A stretch of 64,000 nt of DNA from Ewingella americana (GCF_006438725.1 NZ_RCZD01000010.1:62001-126000), one strand, 5' to 3'; positions 10,111 to 21,635 are shown, numbered from the stretch's first letter. The notes: generated from the sequence alone by a model not told the origin. Numbers and translations are program-made.

Positions 10111-10339
10111 AGGTCAAGGTCAAAACCGTGGGCGTCGGCCCACACCGACCAAGGGAGCCGCGCGCGGCTCCCTTGGAGCCCTGCGCTAATCACTTCGCAG
10201 CTTCGCTAGTTGGGTGGCCGTGTTTCAGTTATTTCCGTTATATCCGCAAAATGTCGCCGCTTAGGCGGAGCCCTCACTTCAGGTTCGGCGTCATTTTTGA
10301 ACGCGGCCTCGACATTTTAAAGGTCAACACCATGCAGGC

Positions 10340-10375
10340 TTTGAATTTGAATTTGAATTTGAATTTGAATTTGAA
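10340..10375 (+). repeat. hexanucleotide tandem repeat (TTTGAA)6
   Basis: Six exact, uninterrupted copies of TTTGAA. It lies inside the composite element and has a shorter sister tract at 10611-10639. Confidence 0.97.
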
Positions 10376-10610
10376 GAAGCTTCGGCCGCATTCAAAACGA
10401 CGTCGAATAAGAGGTGGAAAACCGCGAGTCTTTTCTCGCGGGTTGTAACCCGCAATGAGAGAACCGCGGAGCGGCGGAGTTTGCGGCTATCGCTGTGGCA
10501 CCTGAAACACGGCCATTGTGACCAGCGCAGCTGCTGTTTTTAAAAAGCTCGGAGTCCAGAGGGCCGAGCGACTGCGGCCCTCTGGTCGGTGTGGGCCGAC
10601 GCCCACGATC

Positions 10611-10639
10611 TTGAATTTGAATTTGAATTTGAATTTAAA
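10611..10639 (+). repeat. second TTTGAA tract
   Basis: TTGAA followed by three exact TTTGAA copies and a degenerate TTTAAA. It is in the same orientation as the tract at 10340 and directly abuts the right 25-bp inverted repeat. Confidence 0.9.
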
Positions 10640-10653
10640 GATTTAAGCGGGGT

Positions 10654-10670
10654 AAAAGGGGCAAAGCCCC
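10654..10670 (-). terminator. envZ terminator
   Basis: On the minus strand this reads GGGGC TTT GCCCC then TTTT, immediately after the envZ stop. It is a short, GC-rich intrinsic terminator. Confidence 0.65.
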
Positions 10671-10676
10671 CCTAAA

Positions 10677-12754
<2,078 letters not shown>

Positions 12755-13384
12755 TTTTATTACTCCCAAAGGCATTAATACCCAAGCGTCTATTGTTAGA
12801 AAAATGTGGTAAAACAGACAGCATTTAATGGTATATATTCTAGTCGAAATTGTTACAAAGCTTATGCTTTTCCTAATTTATCAACAATTTTCAAGCAGTA
12901 TGCAAACTTTACAACCATCACTGGCTTCATCATCGTCATCACTGAGCAAGTTTGCACTCTTCTGTCTGCGCAACCTAACTTAATATCCACAGCACAACGC
13001 TCATGCAGCCCAAAGCCGCCGCTTTCTTTTTTGGACTGTGACGCTAACACTCCCCCGTTACCGTAGTTGTTTATTTTTAAAAACCTTAATTTTCCAGAAA
13101 ATAATAAAACACCCAATAAATAATTTTCGTTAACTTTTAGCGAATGATCAATATTGCGAATATTAAAAATAAATTAATTAATATTTCATATAAATCATTA
13201 GATAAATTAATACAAATAATCTCACCCGCCTCGATTTTTTTTAGATAAAACGAACACAATATCGTTTCATCCCGGTCAAACCACTATGCTAGACTTCCTT
13301 TCGTGTGGTGCGGGTAATAATAAAATTCGGCACAACTCATCATATTCACTTAAGTTTTCCACTAACTTTAGAATGGATTCTCAG
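12755..13384. promoter_or_regulatory. AT-rich spacer between ompR and the fimbrial operon
   Basis: 630 bases without a convincing gene. The left part must contain the ompR promoter; the right part (about 13075-13260) is strongly AT-rich with runs such as TTAATTAATATT, as is common upstream of H-NS-silenced fimbrial operons. AATATTGCGAATATT at about 13153 is a small dyad. I looked for a pair of long inverted repeats that could bound an invertible fim-type switch and did not see one. Confidence 0.45.
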
Positions 13385-13939
13385 ATGAAAAATAAACTTA
13401 GTTTTATTACAGGTGGTTTATTTATGGCGCTTTCGGCAAATAGCCTGGCGATAGATGGCATAATAAATTTCCACGGAAGTATTATTACGCAGGCCTGTGA
13501 AATAAATGGCGGTCAGGACGTTGACGTTCAACTGGGCACCTATTCTGCAGCTCAGTTCCGTAGCATTGGTGATAAATCCCCTAGCATTCCATTTACTTTA
13601 CCCTTAACTAACTGTCCGGTGGCTACAGCAGAAGACCCTACCGTTCCACAGTTTCGTATCTGGCTCGAAGCTCCCACCGTTACCGACCACCCGGACCTGG
13701 TTCAGGTCACCTCCGCGTTTGATGATGACACCATCGCCGACGGTGTTGGGGTTAAAATTCTGGATGGCCAAACCAAAGCGGTTATGCAGCTCAATACCCT
13801 GCCAGAAATTATCTACAAAATATCTAAAGCAAGTATGAATGTCGATTTGATTGCCTACTACGAATCGTATAAAGCCCCTACAGACATCAAGGCTGGGCCG
13901 GCAGAAGCCAGCGTCAATGTCACTCTTGATTATCGTTAA
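13385..13939 (+). CDS. fimbrial major subunit (type 1 pilin family)
   Basis: 184-aa secreted protein with a Sec signal peptide (MKNKLSFITGGLFMALSANS, cleavage after about Leu-Ala) followed by IDGIINFHGSI. This is the typical mature pilin start, G-x-I-x-F-x-G-x-I. Two cysteines (in TQACEING and TNCPVA) can form the pilin disulfide, and the C-terminus ends in an alternating beta strand (ASVNVTLDYR) that donates to the chaperone and usher. The start at 13385 follows GGATTCTCAG; longer in-frame starts lack a signal sequence. It is the first of four genes and is probably the shaft subunit. The exact fimbrial type was not recognised. Confidence 0.85.
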   Translation: MKNKLSFITGGLFMALSANSLAIDGIINFHGSIITQACEINGGQDVDVQLGTYSAAQFRSIGDKSPSIPFTLPLTNCPVATAEDPTVPQFRIWLEAPTVTDHPDLVQVTSAFDDDTIADGVGVKILDGQTKAVMQLNTLPEIIYKISKASMNVDLIAYYESYKAPTDIKAGPAEASVNVTLDYR

Positions 13940-14035
13940 CAGGTGACTTATCACAGGCCGGGATTCTGGCCTGTGAGCCTCTTGGTTAACTCATGTAAGA
14001 CACATATTTATCGTCGGCTTATTACAGGATGTAAT

Positions 14036-14728
14036 ATGAACATGCGTAATACAGTAAACTTTTTAATTAAAGGTTTAACATTATTGCTTATCACTACGCA
14101 GATAAGTCATGCGGGGGGCATTGTCATTGGCCAAACGCGAGTCATTTATGATGCCGATAAAAAAGAAGCGGCACTTTCTATCACGAACAACTCGGAGAGC
14201 AATCCTTTTCTAATTCAATCATGGGTTGATACCGGAGAGAGTAAAACGCACGGCCCCTTTGTAGTGACCCCACCGTTATTTAGAATTAATCCGCAGGAAG
14301 AGCATACGCTACGCATTTCATATACAGGTGCTCAATTACCCAAAGACAAAGAATCATTATTTTATATAAATGTGCGTGCTATTCCTTCGTCCAAAAAAGG
14401 GTCGACCAATGAACTGAAGCTGGTCGTTAAAACACGCCTCAAACTCTTTTACCGGCCGAAGGGCTTAGCAGGCTCCGCCGCTGAAGCCTATAAATTGCTG
14501 ACATTCACCCGCTCAGGCGGGCAGTTGCATATCCATAACCCTACGTCCTTCTACGTCACCTTCAGCAGCCTCAAAGCCGGGAACAGTGTGCTTTCGCAGG
14601 TTGAAATGATCGCACCGCAAAGCGCAATCGACATTCCTCTTGATCGCAATAACAGCGGTAACACCGTCAGATGGAGTGCCATCACCGACTATGGCGGCGG
14701 CAACGTTGTCCAGCAGCGAACGTTATGA
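14036..14728 (+). CDS. periplasmic fimbrial chaperone (PapD family)
   Basis: 230-aa protein with a signal peptide ending around SHA, then GGIVIGQTRVIYDADKKEAALSI, the N-terminal G1-type strand of PapD-like chaperones. The family signature appears as LFYINVRAIP, and conserved basic residues that anchor the subunit C-terminus occur in RVIYD and VVKTRLKLFYRP. It caps pilin subunits in the periplasm and delivers them to the usher. The start at 14036 has AGGA seven bases upstream; in-frame upstream ATGs have no signal peptide. It follows the pilin gene by 96 bases and precedes the usher. Confidence 0.93.
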   Translation: MNMRNTVNFLIKGLTLLLITTQISHAGGIVIGQTRVIYDADKKEAALSITNNSESNPFLIQSWVDTGESKTHGPFVVTPPLFRINPQEEHTLRISYTGAQLPKDKESLFYINVRAIPSSKKGSTNELKLVVKTRLKLFYRPKGLAGSAAEAYKLLTFTRSGGQLHIHNPTSFYVTFSSLKAGNSVLSQVEMIAPQSAIDIPLDRNNSGNTVRWSAITDYGGGNVVQQRTL

Positions 14729-14792
14729 ATCTAAATCAATAGATTCATCAACACCCTTTCCCCGAAAGCGACGGCCCCTCCTACAGAGACAG

Positions 14793-17348
14793 ATGACGAT
14801 GCTTAATAATAAAAATAATAAGTTAGCTGAATGGGAATCTGCATGTGCCCAACACGTCAGAAGCCCCGTCCTTTTAAAATGGTATCTTGCCTGCGCCATT
14901 CTGCCCGCTATCTGTTCCATCAGACCATCGTCTGCGGACGAAGTTTACTTTGACCCCAGACTGCTCGAATTAAATGACCAGACAAAAAGCCAGGTTGATC
15001 TCTCGATTTTCTCCAAGGAAAAGGCACAAATCGCGGGAACCTACGACACGGCTATTTTTGTGAATATGAAGCAGAAGCTGCAACAGAACATCCGATATGA
15101 CGCAGCCCCCGACGGCAGGTTAGTTCCTGAGTTAACCCCCGATCTCCTGCGTGCGCTGGGTGTCAAAGTGGCAGCTTTCCCGGCTTTGATGAATCAGCCA
15201 CAAGACAGCCCGCTCGGCGATCTGGCTCTCTATATCCCGGCGGCATCCGCCAAACTGGACTTCAACCTGATGCGTCTTAACATCAGTATCCCCCAGGCCG
15301 CGATGGAGACCAATGCGCAGGATTATGTCGACCCGGCAAGATGGGATGACGGTATCCCCGTGCTGTTTTCCAACTACTCGTTCTCTGGCGCACAGCGGAA
15401 AAATAACAACGGCAGCGACGACAACAGCCAGTATCTGAATCTGCAAAATGGTCTCAACATAGGGCCGTGGCGCTTACGTAATTATTCTACCTACTCTAAC
15501 GGTGAGGGCGGGCAGCATTGGGATACTGTATCGACCTACATTGAGCGCGACATAAAATCGCTCAGGTCGAAGTTGTCGGTCGGGCAAAGTGCAACGAACG
15601 GCGATGTTTTTGACAGCGTGCAGTTCACCGGTATGCAGGTTGCCTCCGACGACAATATGCTGCCCAACAGCCAGCGCGGATTTGCCCCGACTATCCGTGG
15701 CATCGCCAATACCAACGCTGAAGTCACGGTCAGGCAAAACGGCTTTATTATCTATCAAAGCTATGTGGCGCCTGGCGCCTTTGAAATCAACGATCTCTAC
15801 CCTTCATCCTACAGCGGTGATCTCGACGTCACGGTGAAAGAGGCCGACGGCACGGAGCGGCATTTTAACCAGCCATTTTCCGCCGTACCTATCATGCAGC
15901 GCCCTGGCAGGCTGAAATACAGCGCGACGCTGGGCCGTTACCGCGCCACCAACAGTGGGGACAAGGAACCAGAATTTGCACAGGGCACTGCAATCTATGG
16001 TGTCTCCAACGATGTCACCGCCTATGCAGGCTTACTCATGTCGCAGGATTATCAGTCCGGCGTCACAGGCGTTGGCTACAGTCTTCACGCTCTGGGTTCT
16101 CTCTCCCTCGATATGAGCCATGCCCGGACTAAGCAGGATCAAAGCCAGAGTCAGTCTTCCAGCGGTGAATCCTACCGGCTGCAATATGCGAAAAATATCG
16201 AAGCTACAGAGACCAATGTCACGATGGCGGCTTACCGTTACTCCTCCAAAGGCTACTATGATTTTGACGAAGCCAACCAGCAGCAAAACAGCGCAAATCA
16301 GAGCGAGCAGCAGGGGCATAAACACAGTAAGCAGCAGATCAACATCAACCAGTCAGTGACCGACAGTACAAGTCTGTATTTATCGGCTTATCAGCAAAGC
16401 TACTGGAACAGCCGGCAGACGGAAAAAAATCTCTCTTTTGGCCTAAACAGCAATGTAGACCGAATTAACTACAACCTGACTTACTCCTACAGCAAGCTCA
16501 GTGACACCAATGATCAGCAAATGGCCCTCAGCGTCCGCATTCCCCTGAGCCGCTGGTTACCCCGGGGCTGGGCGACCTACAACATCAGCCACGAAAAAAG
16601 CGGTGATACGGTCCAGCAAGTGGGGCTGACTGGCACCGCGCTGGACGATAACCGTCTGAGCTATTCATTAAGGCAAAGTCACTCTGATGGCAGCGGTGGA
16701 GACAGCAGCAGTCTGTACTCCTCCTACCACTCCGCGATGGCAGATATGAATGCGGGCTATTACTACGACAAAGAGTCCCAGCAGATAAGTTATGGACTTT
16801 CCGGTGGCATCGTTGCCCATCATCACGGCGTCACGCTCTCACAGCCGCTGGGTGAATCTTTCGCTCTGGTGGATACAAACGGTGCCAGCGGCGCACGCAT
16901 TCGTAATATCCCAGGCGTTAAAACGGACTGGCGCGGCTATGCGATTGTGCCGTACCTGACCGCCTATAGCGAAAACCGGATAGCCCTCGATACCACCACC
17001 CTGCCCGCCAATGTAGACAGTAACAACACGGCCGAAACGGTTATTCCAAATAAAGGAGCGATGGTCAACGTGCATTTCGATGCCCGTACCGGCTACCGGT
17101 TACTGATCAAACTGGTGGGTAACAATGGCGCTCCCGTGCCTTTCGGGGCCATGGCGGTCAGTGAAGATCAGACGCTGGAAAATATTGTCGATGACGGCGG
17201 GATGCTTTATTTAAGCGGCGTGAAAAGCGGTGACAGGTTGCGCCTGCACGTCAAATGGGGAACGGCGGCCAGCCAGCAATGCTGGGCGAATTTCTTCGTA
17301 ACGCCAACCGACGCCCCCATTCTCACAGGAACCAGCCAATGTATTTAA
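14793..17348 (+). CDS. outer-membrane fimbrial usher (FimD/PapC family)
   Basis: 851-aa usher that forms the outer-membrane pore through which pilus subunits are assembled. A long N-terminal region with a hydrophobic core (LLKWYLACAILPAICS) is followed by ADEVYFDPRLLEL, the usual start of the periplasmic N-terminal domain. Conserved barrel/plug motifs include GNGEGGQHWDT-like and SQRGFAPTIRGIA, with VREADG-like VKEADGTERHF. The C-terminal domain ends WANFFVTPTDAPILTGTSQCI-like with paired Cys, typical of ushers. The start could be 14793 or 14799; neither has a strong ribosome binding site, and coupling to the chaperone 64 bases upstream is possible. Confidence 0.94.
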   Translation: MTMLNNKNNKLAEWESACAQHVRSPVLLKWYLACAILPAICSIRPSSADEVYFDPRLLELNDQTKSQVDLSIFSKEKAQIAGTYDTAIFVNMKQKLQQNIRYDAAPDGRLVPELTPDLLRALGVKVAAFPALMNQPQDSPLGDLALYIPAASAKLDFNLMRLNISIPQAAMETNAQDYVDPARWDDGIPVLFSNYSFSGAQRKNNNGSDDNSQYLNLQNGLNIGPWRLRNYSTYSNGEGGQHWDTVSTYIERDIKSLRSKLSVGQSATNGDVFDSVQFTGMQVASDDNMLPNSQRGFAPTIRGIANTNAEVTVRQNGFIIYQSYVAPGAFEINDLYPSSYSGDLDVTVKEADGTERHFNQPFSAVPIMQRPGRLKYSATLGRYRATNSGDKEPEFAQGTAIYGVSNDVTAYAGLLMSQDYQSGVTGVGYSLHALGSLSLDMSHARTKQDQSQSQSSSGESYRLQYAKNIEATETNVTMAAYRYSSKGYYDFDEANQQQNSANQSEQQGHKHSKQQININQSVTDSTSLYLSAYQQSYWNSRQTEKNLSFGLNSNVDRINYNLTYSYSKLSDTNDQQMALSVRIPLSRWLPRGWATYNISHEKSGDTVQQVGLTGTALDDNRLSYSLRQSHSDGSGGDSSSLYSSYHSAMADMNAGYYYDKESQQISYGLSGGIVAHHHGVTLSQPLGESFALVDTNGASGARIRNIPGVKTDWRGYAIVPYLTAYSENRIALDTTTLPANVDSNNTAETVIPNKGAMVNVHFDARTGYRLLIKLVGNNGAPVPFGAMAVSEDQTLENIVDDGGMLYLSGVKSGDRLRLHVKWGTAASQQCWANFFVTPTDAPILTGTSQCI

Positions 17349-17357
17349 GGACTAACC

Positions 17358-18485
17358 ATGAATAATCAGAACAGCCGGGTGGTAGCCGTCATGTATTCCG
17401 CTCACCGTAAGCCCCTTATTTACACCCTGTTGTGTGGAGCACTGCTTTGCTTTTCTCCCTACACATTTGCCGACTACGCGGCCTGTGAACCCGTGAGTTC
17501 CCCCGGTAGCTATGACAATAACCGCCATGACGATCTTCAGACATCACAAAATATCATTGGCTATAACTACGCCTCAGCATTCAATGCTTCACCCGAGACA
17601 TACCAAATTACCTGCAGTTGCTCTGCGACAGATGCCTTAAGCAGCGGCGGCGTGGTGGTGATGTATAGCGTCAAAACACCGCTGCCTTCCGGCGGCGTCA
17701 CTAACCAATACAAAATTAATGACCATTTGAATGTTTCAATGAAAGTCGACCTGCCCGACAGCGGCGGGGAAATGCAGGTGCCGATCGCCGCAACCAGCGA
17801 CAGACAACATCACCGGGCCAAAGACGGTACCGGCGTGTGCGAACAACAAGAACCCAAAGCCAATATTAATGCGGGTTCTCAGGGTACGATCACGCTCTAC
17901 ATTACCCGGCCGTTTATCGGCCAGATTGAGATCCCCCCGACAGTGATTGCCGAGGTGTATGCCAGCTCAGGTAACAATGCCACCAGCCTGCCGCCTCTGG
18001 GCTCACCGGTGGCGAAAATCATCCTCAGCGGAACCCTGACTGTCCCACAAAGCTGTGAAATCAATAAAGGAGAGACCATCTCAGTCGATTTTGGTTATAT
18101 CCCCGTCGGTAAATTCACCACCCGATCGCAGCCGCCGGAGGGATTCCGCCCCAGCTCATTCGACATCATTTACGATTGCACCCAAAACGGCATACCGACG
18201 ATCCCTGTCGGCACGCGTCTGGCGATGACACTCGAGGGTAACGATGTGAAAGATCAATATGACCTGATCGCCAGACGCCGCCCGTCAGACAACGTTCCTG
18301 ATATTGGTATCAAGGTGTATAACGCCTCGGGTACCGCCATCCCTTTTATTGCCGGCGATTTACCGATGGACCAGCTCGGCAGTGGCCGCATATCGCTCAA
18401 AGCCTATGTGATTAATCTGGTGGGCGGACCGCTGGATACCGGTGAATTTGATGCCACCGCGACCTTGAAAATCGATATCCGTTAA
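17358..18485 (+). CDS. putative fimbrial tip adhesin (two-domain, FimH-like architecture)
   Basis: 375-aa secreted protein encoded last in the fimbrial operon, nine bases after the usher, with AGGA before the ATG. After a long signal region ending near TFA/DYAACEP comes an N-terminal domain of about 180 residues with several Cys and no pilin pattern. From about residue 225 a pilin domain follows (LSGTLTVPQSCEI, later FDIIYDC, and a terminal TATLKIDIR strand). This lectin-plus-pilin layout and terminal position are those of tip adhesins. The receptor cannot be inferred from sequence. Confidence 0.82.
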   Translation: MNNQNSRVVAVMYSAHRKPLIYTLLCGALLCFSPYTFADYAACEPVSSPGSYDNNRHDDLQTSQNIIGYNYASAFNASPETYQITCSCSATDALSSGGVVVMYSVKTPLPSGGVTNQYKINDHLNVSMKVDLPDSGGEMQVPIAATSDRQHHRAKDGTGVCEQQEPKANINAGSQGTITLYITRPFIGQIEIPPTVIAEVYASSGNNATSLPPLGSPVAKIILSGTLTVPQSCEINKGETISVDFGYIPVGKFTTRSQPPEGFRPSSFDIIYDCTQNGIPTIPVGTRLAMTLEGNDVKDQYDLIARRRPSDNVPDIGIKVYNASGTAIPFIAGDLPMDQLGSGRISLKAYVINLVGGPLDTGEFDATATLKIDIR

Positions 18486-18624
18486 CCTTTACGCCAGGCA
18501 GCGCAGGTCTCTCCAATTGAACGGGAATACCTGCGCTGCTATGTTGTCTGCTGATAGACTATTGCCACGCATCATCTGAATTCGTCGTGATTCTCGAAAG
18601 ATATTTATTTCAAGGCAGGCATCG

Positions 18625-19113
18625 TTGAAAACCAAACTCATTACCCGCGAAGGCTATAACAAGCTTAAACAAGAACTGGATTTTCTCTGGCGCGACGAGC
18701 GGCCTGAAGTGACGAAAAAAGTCACCTGGGCGGCTAGCCTGGGCGACCGCAGCGAAAATGCCGATTACCAGTACAACAAGAAACGTCTGCGTGAAATCGA
18801 CCGTCGCATCCGCTATCTGACCAAATGTATGGAAGAGCTGCGCATTGTTGATCACTCGCCGCAGCAGGATGGCAAAGTGTTCTTTGGCGCCTGGGTGGAA
18901 GTGGAAAATGATGACGGCGACGTTAAACGTTTTCGTATCGTCGGTTATGACGAAATTTTTGGCCGTAAAGATTACATCTCGATTGACGCCCCGATGGCGC
19001 GGGCCTTGCTGAAAAAAGAGGTGGGCGACAGCACCATAGTACAGACGCCTGTGGGTGACGCGCTGTGGTACATCAATGAAATCCATTACGGTGAAGAGCA
19101 TCCAGATTCATAA
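18625..19113 (+). CDS. greB: transcript cleavage factor GreB
   Basis: 162-aa protein that enters the RNA polymerase secondary channel and stimulates cleavage of backtracked RNA. The coiled-coil tip acidic residues lie in the ENADYQYNKKRLREIDRR region, and the C-terminal FKBP-like domain shows YDEIFGRKDYISID and PMARALLKKEVGD. The start is TTG at 18625 (KTKLITREGYNKL), preceded by AAGGCAGGC; no ATG fits the family N-terminus. In E. coli greB neighbours ompR directly; here 5.9 kb intervene. tex follows after 124 bases. Confidence 0.96.
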   Translation: MKTKLITREGYNKLKQELDFLWRDERPEVTKKVTWAASLGDRSENADYQYNKKRLREIDRRIRYLTKCMEELRIVDHSPQQDGKVFFGAWVEVENDDGDVKRFRIVGYDEIFGRKDYISIDAPMARALLKKEVGDSTIVQTPVGDALWYINEIHYGEEHPDS

Positions 19114-19137
19114 AGCGTTCATAACTCTCAAAACGCC

Positions 19138-19171
19138 GGTCAGAAGGCCCGCAGCACTGGCATTTCTGACC
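19138..19171 (+). repeat. inverted repeat between greB and tex
   Basis: GGTCAGAA (19138-19145) and TTCTGACC (19164-19171) can form a stem with an 18-base loop. There is no T-run, so it is a weak terminator or attenuator candidate. Confidence 0.35.
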
Positions 19172-19237
19172 TTCAAAACGTATAACTGTCCCCCTGCTTT
19201 TATGTCTCTTAACTAAAGAAAAACAGATACCAGACCT

Positions 19238-21583
19238 ATGAATGATCAACTGAGCCGCATTATCGCAACTGAATTGCAGGTTCGCCCGGAGCAGGTTGCT
19301 TCCGTGGTGCGCTTGCTGGATGAAGGTAATACCGTGCCATTTATTGCACGGTACCGTAAGGAAGTCACCGGTGGGTTGGATGATACCCAACTGCGTCAGT
19401 TGGACACCCGTCTGAGTTATCTGCGTGAGCTGGAAGACCGACGCCAGACCATCCTTAAATCCATTGAGGATCAGGGCAAGCTAAGCGACGAACTGGCCAA
19501 AGCCATTACCACCACGCTAAGTAAAACCGAACTGGAAGACTTATACCTGCCCTATAAACCCAAGCGCCGCACCCGCGGACAGATCGCCATGGAAGCCGGG
19601 CTGGAGCCGCTGGCTGATCTGCTGTGGAACGAACCACAGCACGATCCTGACACCACCGCTGCCAAATTTATTGATGCCGACAAGGGCGTAGCCGACACCA
19701 AAGCGGCCCTCGACGGTGCGCGCTATATTCTGATGGAGCGTTTCTCTGAAGACGCCGCCCTGCTGGCAAAAGTCCGCGACTATCTGTGGAAAAATGCCCA
19801 TCTCGTCTCACGCGTGGTTGAGGGTAAAGAGCAGGAAGGCGCCAAATTCAGTGACTATTTCGATCATCACGAACCCATTGCCAAAGTCCCTTCGCACCGC
19901 GCACTGGCGATGTTCCGTGGCCGTAACGAAGGCGTGCTGCAACTGTCGCTAAACGCTGATCCACAACAAGATGAAACGCCGAAAGAGAGCTACGCCGAAC
20001 AGCTGATCATCGACCATCTGAAGCTGCGCTTAAACAACGCACCGGCTGACGTCTGGCGTCGTGCCGTGGTGAACTGGACCTGGCGTATCAAAGTGCTGCT
20101 GCATCTTGAAACCGAACTGATGAGTACCATCCGCGAACGCGCCGAAGATGAAGCCATCAACGTGTTTGCCCGTAACATGCATGACCTGCTGATGGCCGCT
20201 CCGGCCGGTATGCGCGCCACCATGGGCCTCGATCCGGGCCTGCGCACCGGTGTGAAAGTTGCCGTTGTGGATAACACCGGCAAACTGGTGGGTATTGATA
20301 CGGTTTATCCACACACCGGTCAGGCAGCTAAAGCCGCGCAGCAGGTTGCCGCGCTGTGCATCAAACACAACGTCGAACTGGTGGCGATTGGTAATGGCAC
20401 GGCCTCACGTGAAACTGAGCGTTTCTTCCTCGATCTGCAAAAACAGTTCCCGGAAGTAAAAGCGCAAAAAGTCATCGTCAGCGAAGCCGGGGCTTCGGTC
20501 TATTCCGCTTCTGAACTGGCTGCGCTGGAGTTCCCGGATCTCGACGTGTCTATTCGCGGTGCAGTGTCTATTGCACGCCGCCTGCAGGATCCGCTGGCAG
20601 AACTGGTGAAGATCGACCCTAAATCGATCGGCGTCGGCCAGTACCAGCATGACGTCAGCCAGACCCAACTGGCGAAGAAACTCGATACCGTGGTGGAAGA
20701 CTGCGTGAACGCCGTTGGTGTGGATCTCAACACCGCCTCAGTACCGCTGCTGACCCGCGTCGCCGGTCTGACCCGTATGATGGCGCAGAATATCGTTAAC
20801 TGGCGCGATGAAAACGGCCAGTTCCGCAACCGCGAACAGCTGCTGAAAGTCAGCCGTCTGGGGCCAAAAGCCTTCGAACAGTGTGCGGGCTTCCTGCGTA
20901 TCAACCATGGTGATAACCCGCTGGACGCCTCCACGGTTCACCCGGAAACCTATCCGGTAGTTGAACGTATTCTGGCGGCGACCCACCTCGCGCTGAAAGA
21001 ACTGATGGGCGATTCCAACGCGTTGCGTGGCCTGAAAGCCAGCGAGTTCACCGACGAACGTTTCGGTATGCCAACCGTCACGGACATCATCAAAGAGCTG
21101 GAAAAACCGGGGCACGATCCGCGCCCAGAGTTCAAAACCGCCACCTTTGCCGATGGCGTAGAGACCATAAACGACCTGATGCCGGGCATGATCCTCGAAG
21201 GCTCAGTCACCAACGTGACCAACTTCGGTGCGTTCGTGGATATCGGTGTTCATCAGGACGGTCTGGTACACATCTCCTCACTGGCGAACAAGTTCGTCGA
21301 GGACCCGCATACCGTGGTGAAAGCGGGTGACATCGTCAAAGTCAAAGTGATGGAAGTGGACTTGCAGCGCAAACGCATTGCCCTGACCATGCGTCTGGAC
21401 GAACAACCAGGTGAAGCACCGGCGCGGCGTAACAGCAACTCAGCGGCACCGACGGCAGATAAAGGCCGCGATCAGCAAAAACGTGGCGCATCGAACAAAC
21501 CTGCCGCACGCCCGTCGTCAAACAGTGCCGGTAACAGCGCCATGATGGATGCCCTGGCTGCCGCTTTGGGTAAAAAACACTAA
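19238..21583 (+). CDS. tex: Tex-like RNA-binding protein YhgF
   Basis: 781-aa cytoplasmic nucleic-acid-binding protein (E. coli YhgF 773 aa). It has an N-terminal Tex helical region, a YqgF/RNase H-like domain around [16 protein letters not shown] (about residue 330), and a helix-hairpin-helix region ([19 protein letters not shown]). The S1 domain begins near residue 650 ([20 protein letters not shown], then HQDGLVHIS). The C-terminal tail is low-complexity, rich in Asn, Ser and Ala. Tex proteins act in transcription/ribosome-associated processes; the precise role in enterobacteria is not well established. It ends at a strong intrinsic terminator. Confidence 0.96.
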   Translation: MNDQLSRIIATELQVRPEQVASVVRLLDEGNTVPFIARYRKEVTGGLDDTQLRQLDTRLSYLRELEDRRQTILKSIEDQGKLSDELAKAITTTLSKTELEDLYLPYKPKRRTRGQIAMEAGLEPLADLLWNEPQHDPDTTAAKFIDADKGVADTKAALDGARYILMERFSEDAALLAKVRDYLWKNAHLVSRVVEGKEQEGAKFSDYFDHHEPIAKVPSHRALAMFRGRNEGVLQLSLNADPQQDETPKESYAEQLIIDHLKLRLNNAPADVWRRAVVNWTWRIKVLLHLETELMSTIRERAEDEAINVFARNMHDLLMAAPAGMRATMGLDPGLRTGVKVAVVDNTGKLVGIDTVYPHTGQAAKAAQQVAALCIKHNVELVAIGNGTASRETERFFLDLQKQFPEVKAQKVIVSEAGASVYSASELAALEFPDLDVSIRGAVSIARRLQDPLAELVKIDPKSIGVGQYQHDVSQTQLAKKLDTVVEDCVNAVGVDLNTASVPLLTRVAGLTRMMAQNIVNWRDENGQFRNREQLLKVSRLGPKAFEQCAGFLRINHGDNPLDASTVHPETYPVVERILAATHLALKELMGDSNALRGLKASEFTDERFGMPTVTDIIKELEKPGHDPRPEFKTATFADGVETINDLMPGMILEGSVTNVTNFGAFVDIGVHQDGLVHISSLANKFVEDPHTVVKAGDIVKVKVMEVDLQRKRIALTMRLDEQPGEAPARRNSNSAAPTADKGRDQQKRGASNKPAARPSSNSAGNSAMMDALAAALGKKH

Positions 21584-21608
21584 AAACTCTCTGTGATCTG
21601 TTGTGCCG

Positions 21609-21635
21609 AAGCCGCTGAAATTCAGCGGCTTTTTA
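21609..21635 (+). terminator. tex terminator
   Basis: AAGCCGCTGAA / TTCAGCGGCTT, a nearly loop-less 11-bp stem followed by TTTTATTTT. Confidence 0.9.

Larger units (their letters stand above)
10127..10640. repeat. composite palindromic non-coding element between pckA and envZ
   Basis: About 510 bases with dense nested symmetry. A 25-bp sequence at 10127-10151 (CGTGGGCGTCGGCCCACACC plus GACCA) recurs as its perfect inverted complement at 10583-10607. A second 14-bp inverted pair (TGGCCGTGTTTCAG) lies inside, at 10215-10228 and 10502-10515. Local hairpins include a perfect 28-bp palindrome at 10149-10176 and CCAGAGGGCCG / CGGCCCTCTGG at 10556-10585. Two overlapping stems lie at 10422-10441 and 10438-10453. 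Two TTTGAA tracts are at 10340-10375 and 10611-10639. The reading frame 10128-10448 encodes low-complexity LNLNLN and Arg-rich protein and looks fortuitous. I infer an intergenic repeat family or mobile remnant; no transposase or target duplication is visible. Confidence 0.8.

Noticed and set aside
10128-10448. 106-codon open frame with (LN)n and Arg-rich C-terminus
   Set aside because: It starts inside an inverted repeat, its LNLNLN run is only the TTTGAA tract translated, and no ribosome binding site or domain is visible. Fortuitous.
10340-10639. CRISPR-like array
   Set aside because: The repeats are contiguous hexamers with no unique spacers and no cas genes nearby.
12806-13066. 86-codon frame upstream of the fimbrial operon
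   Set aside because: AT-rich spacer, no ribosome binding site, no family resemblance, overlaps the ompR promoter region.
12755-13384. invertible fim-type promoter switch
   Set aside because: No matching inverted repeats flank the promoter region and no recombinase gene is adjacent.
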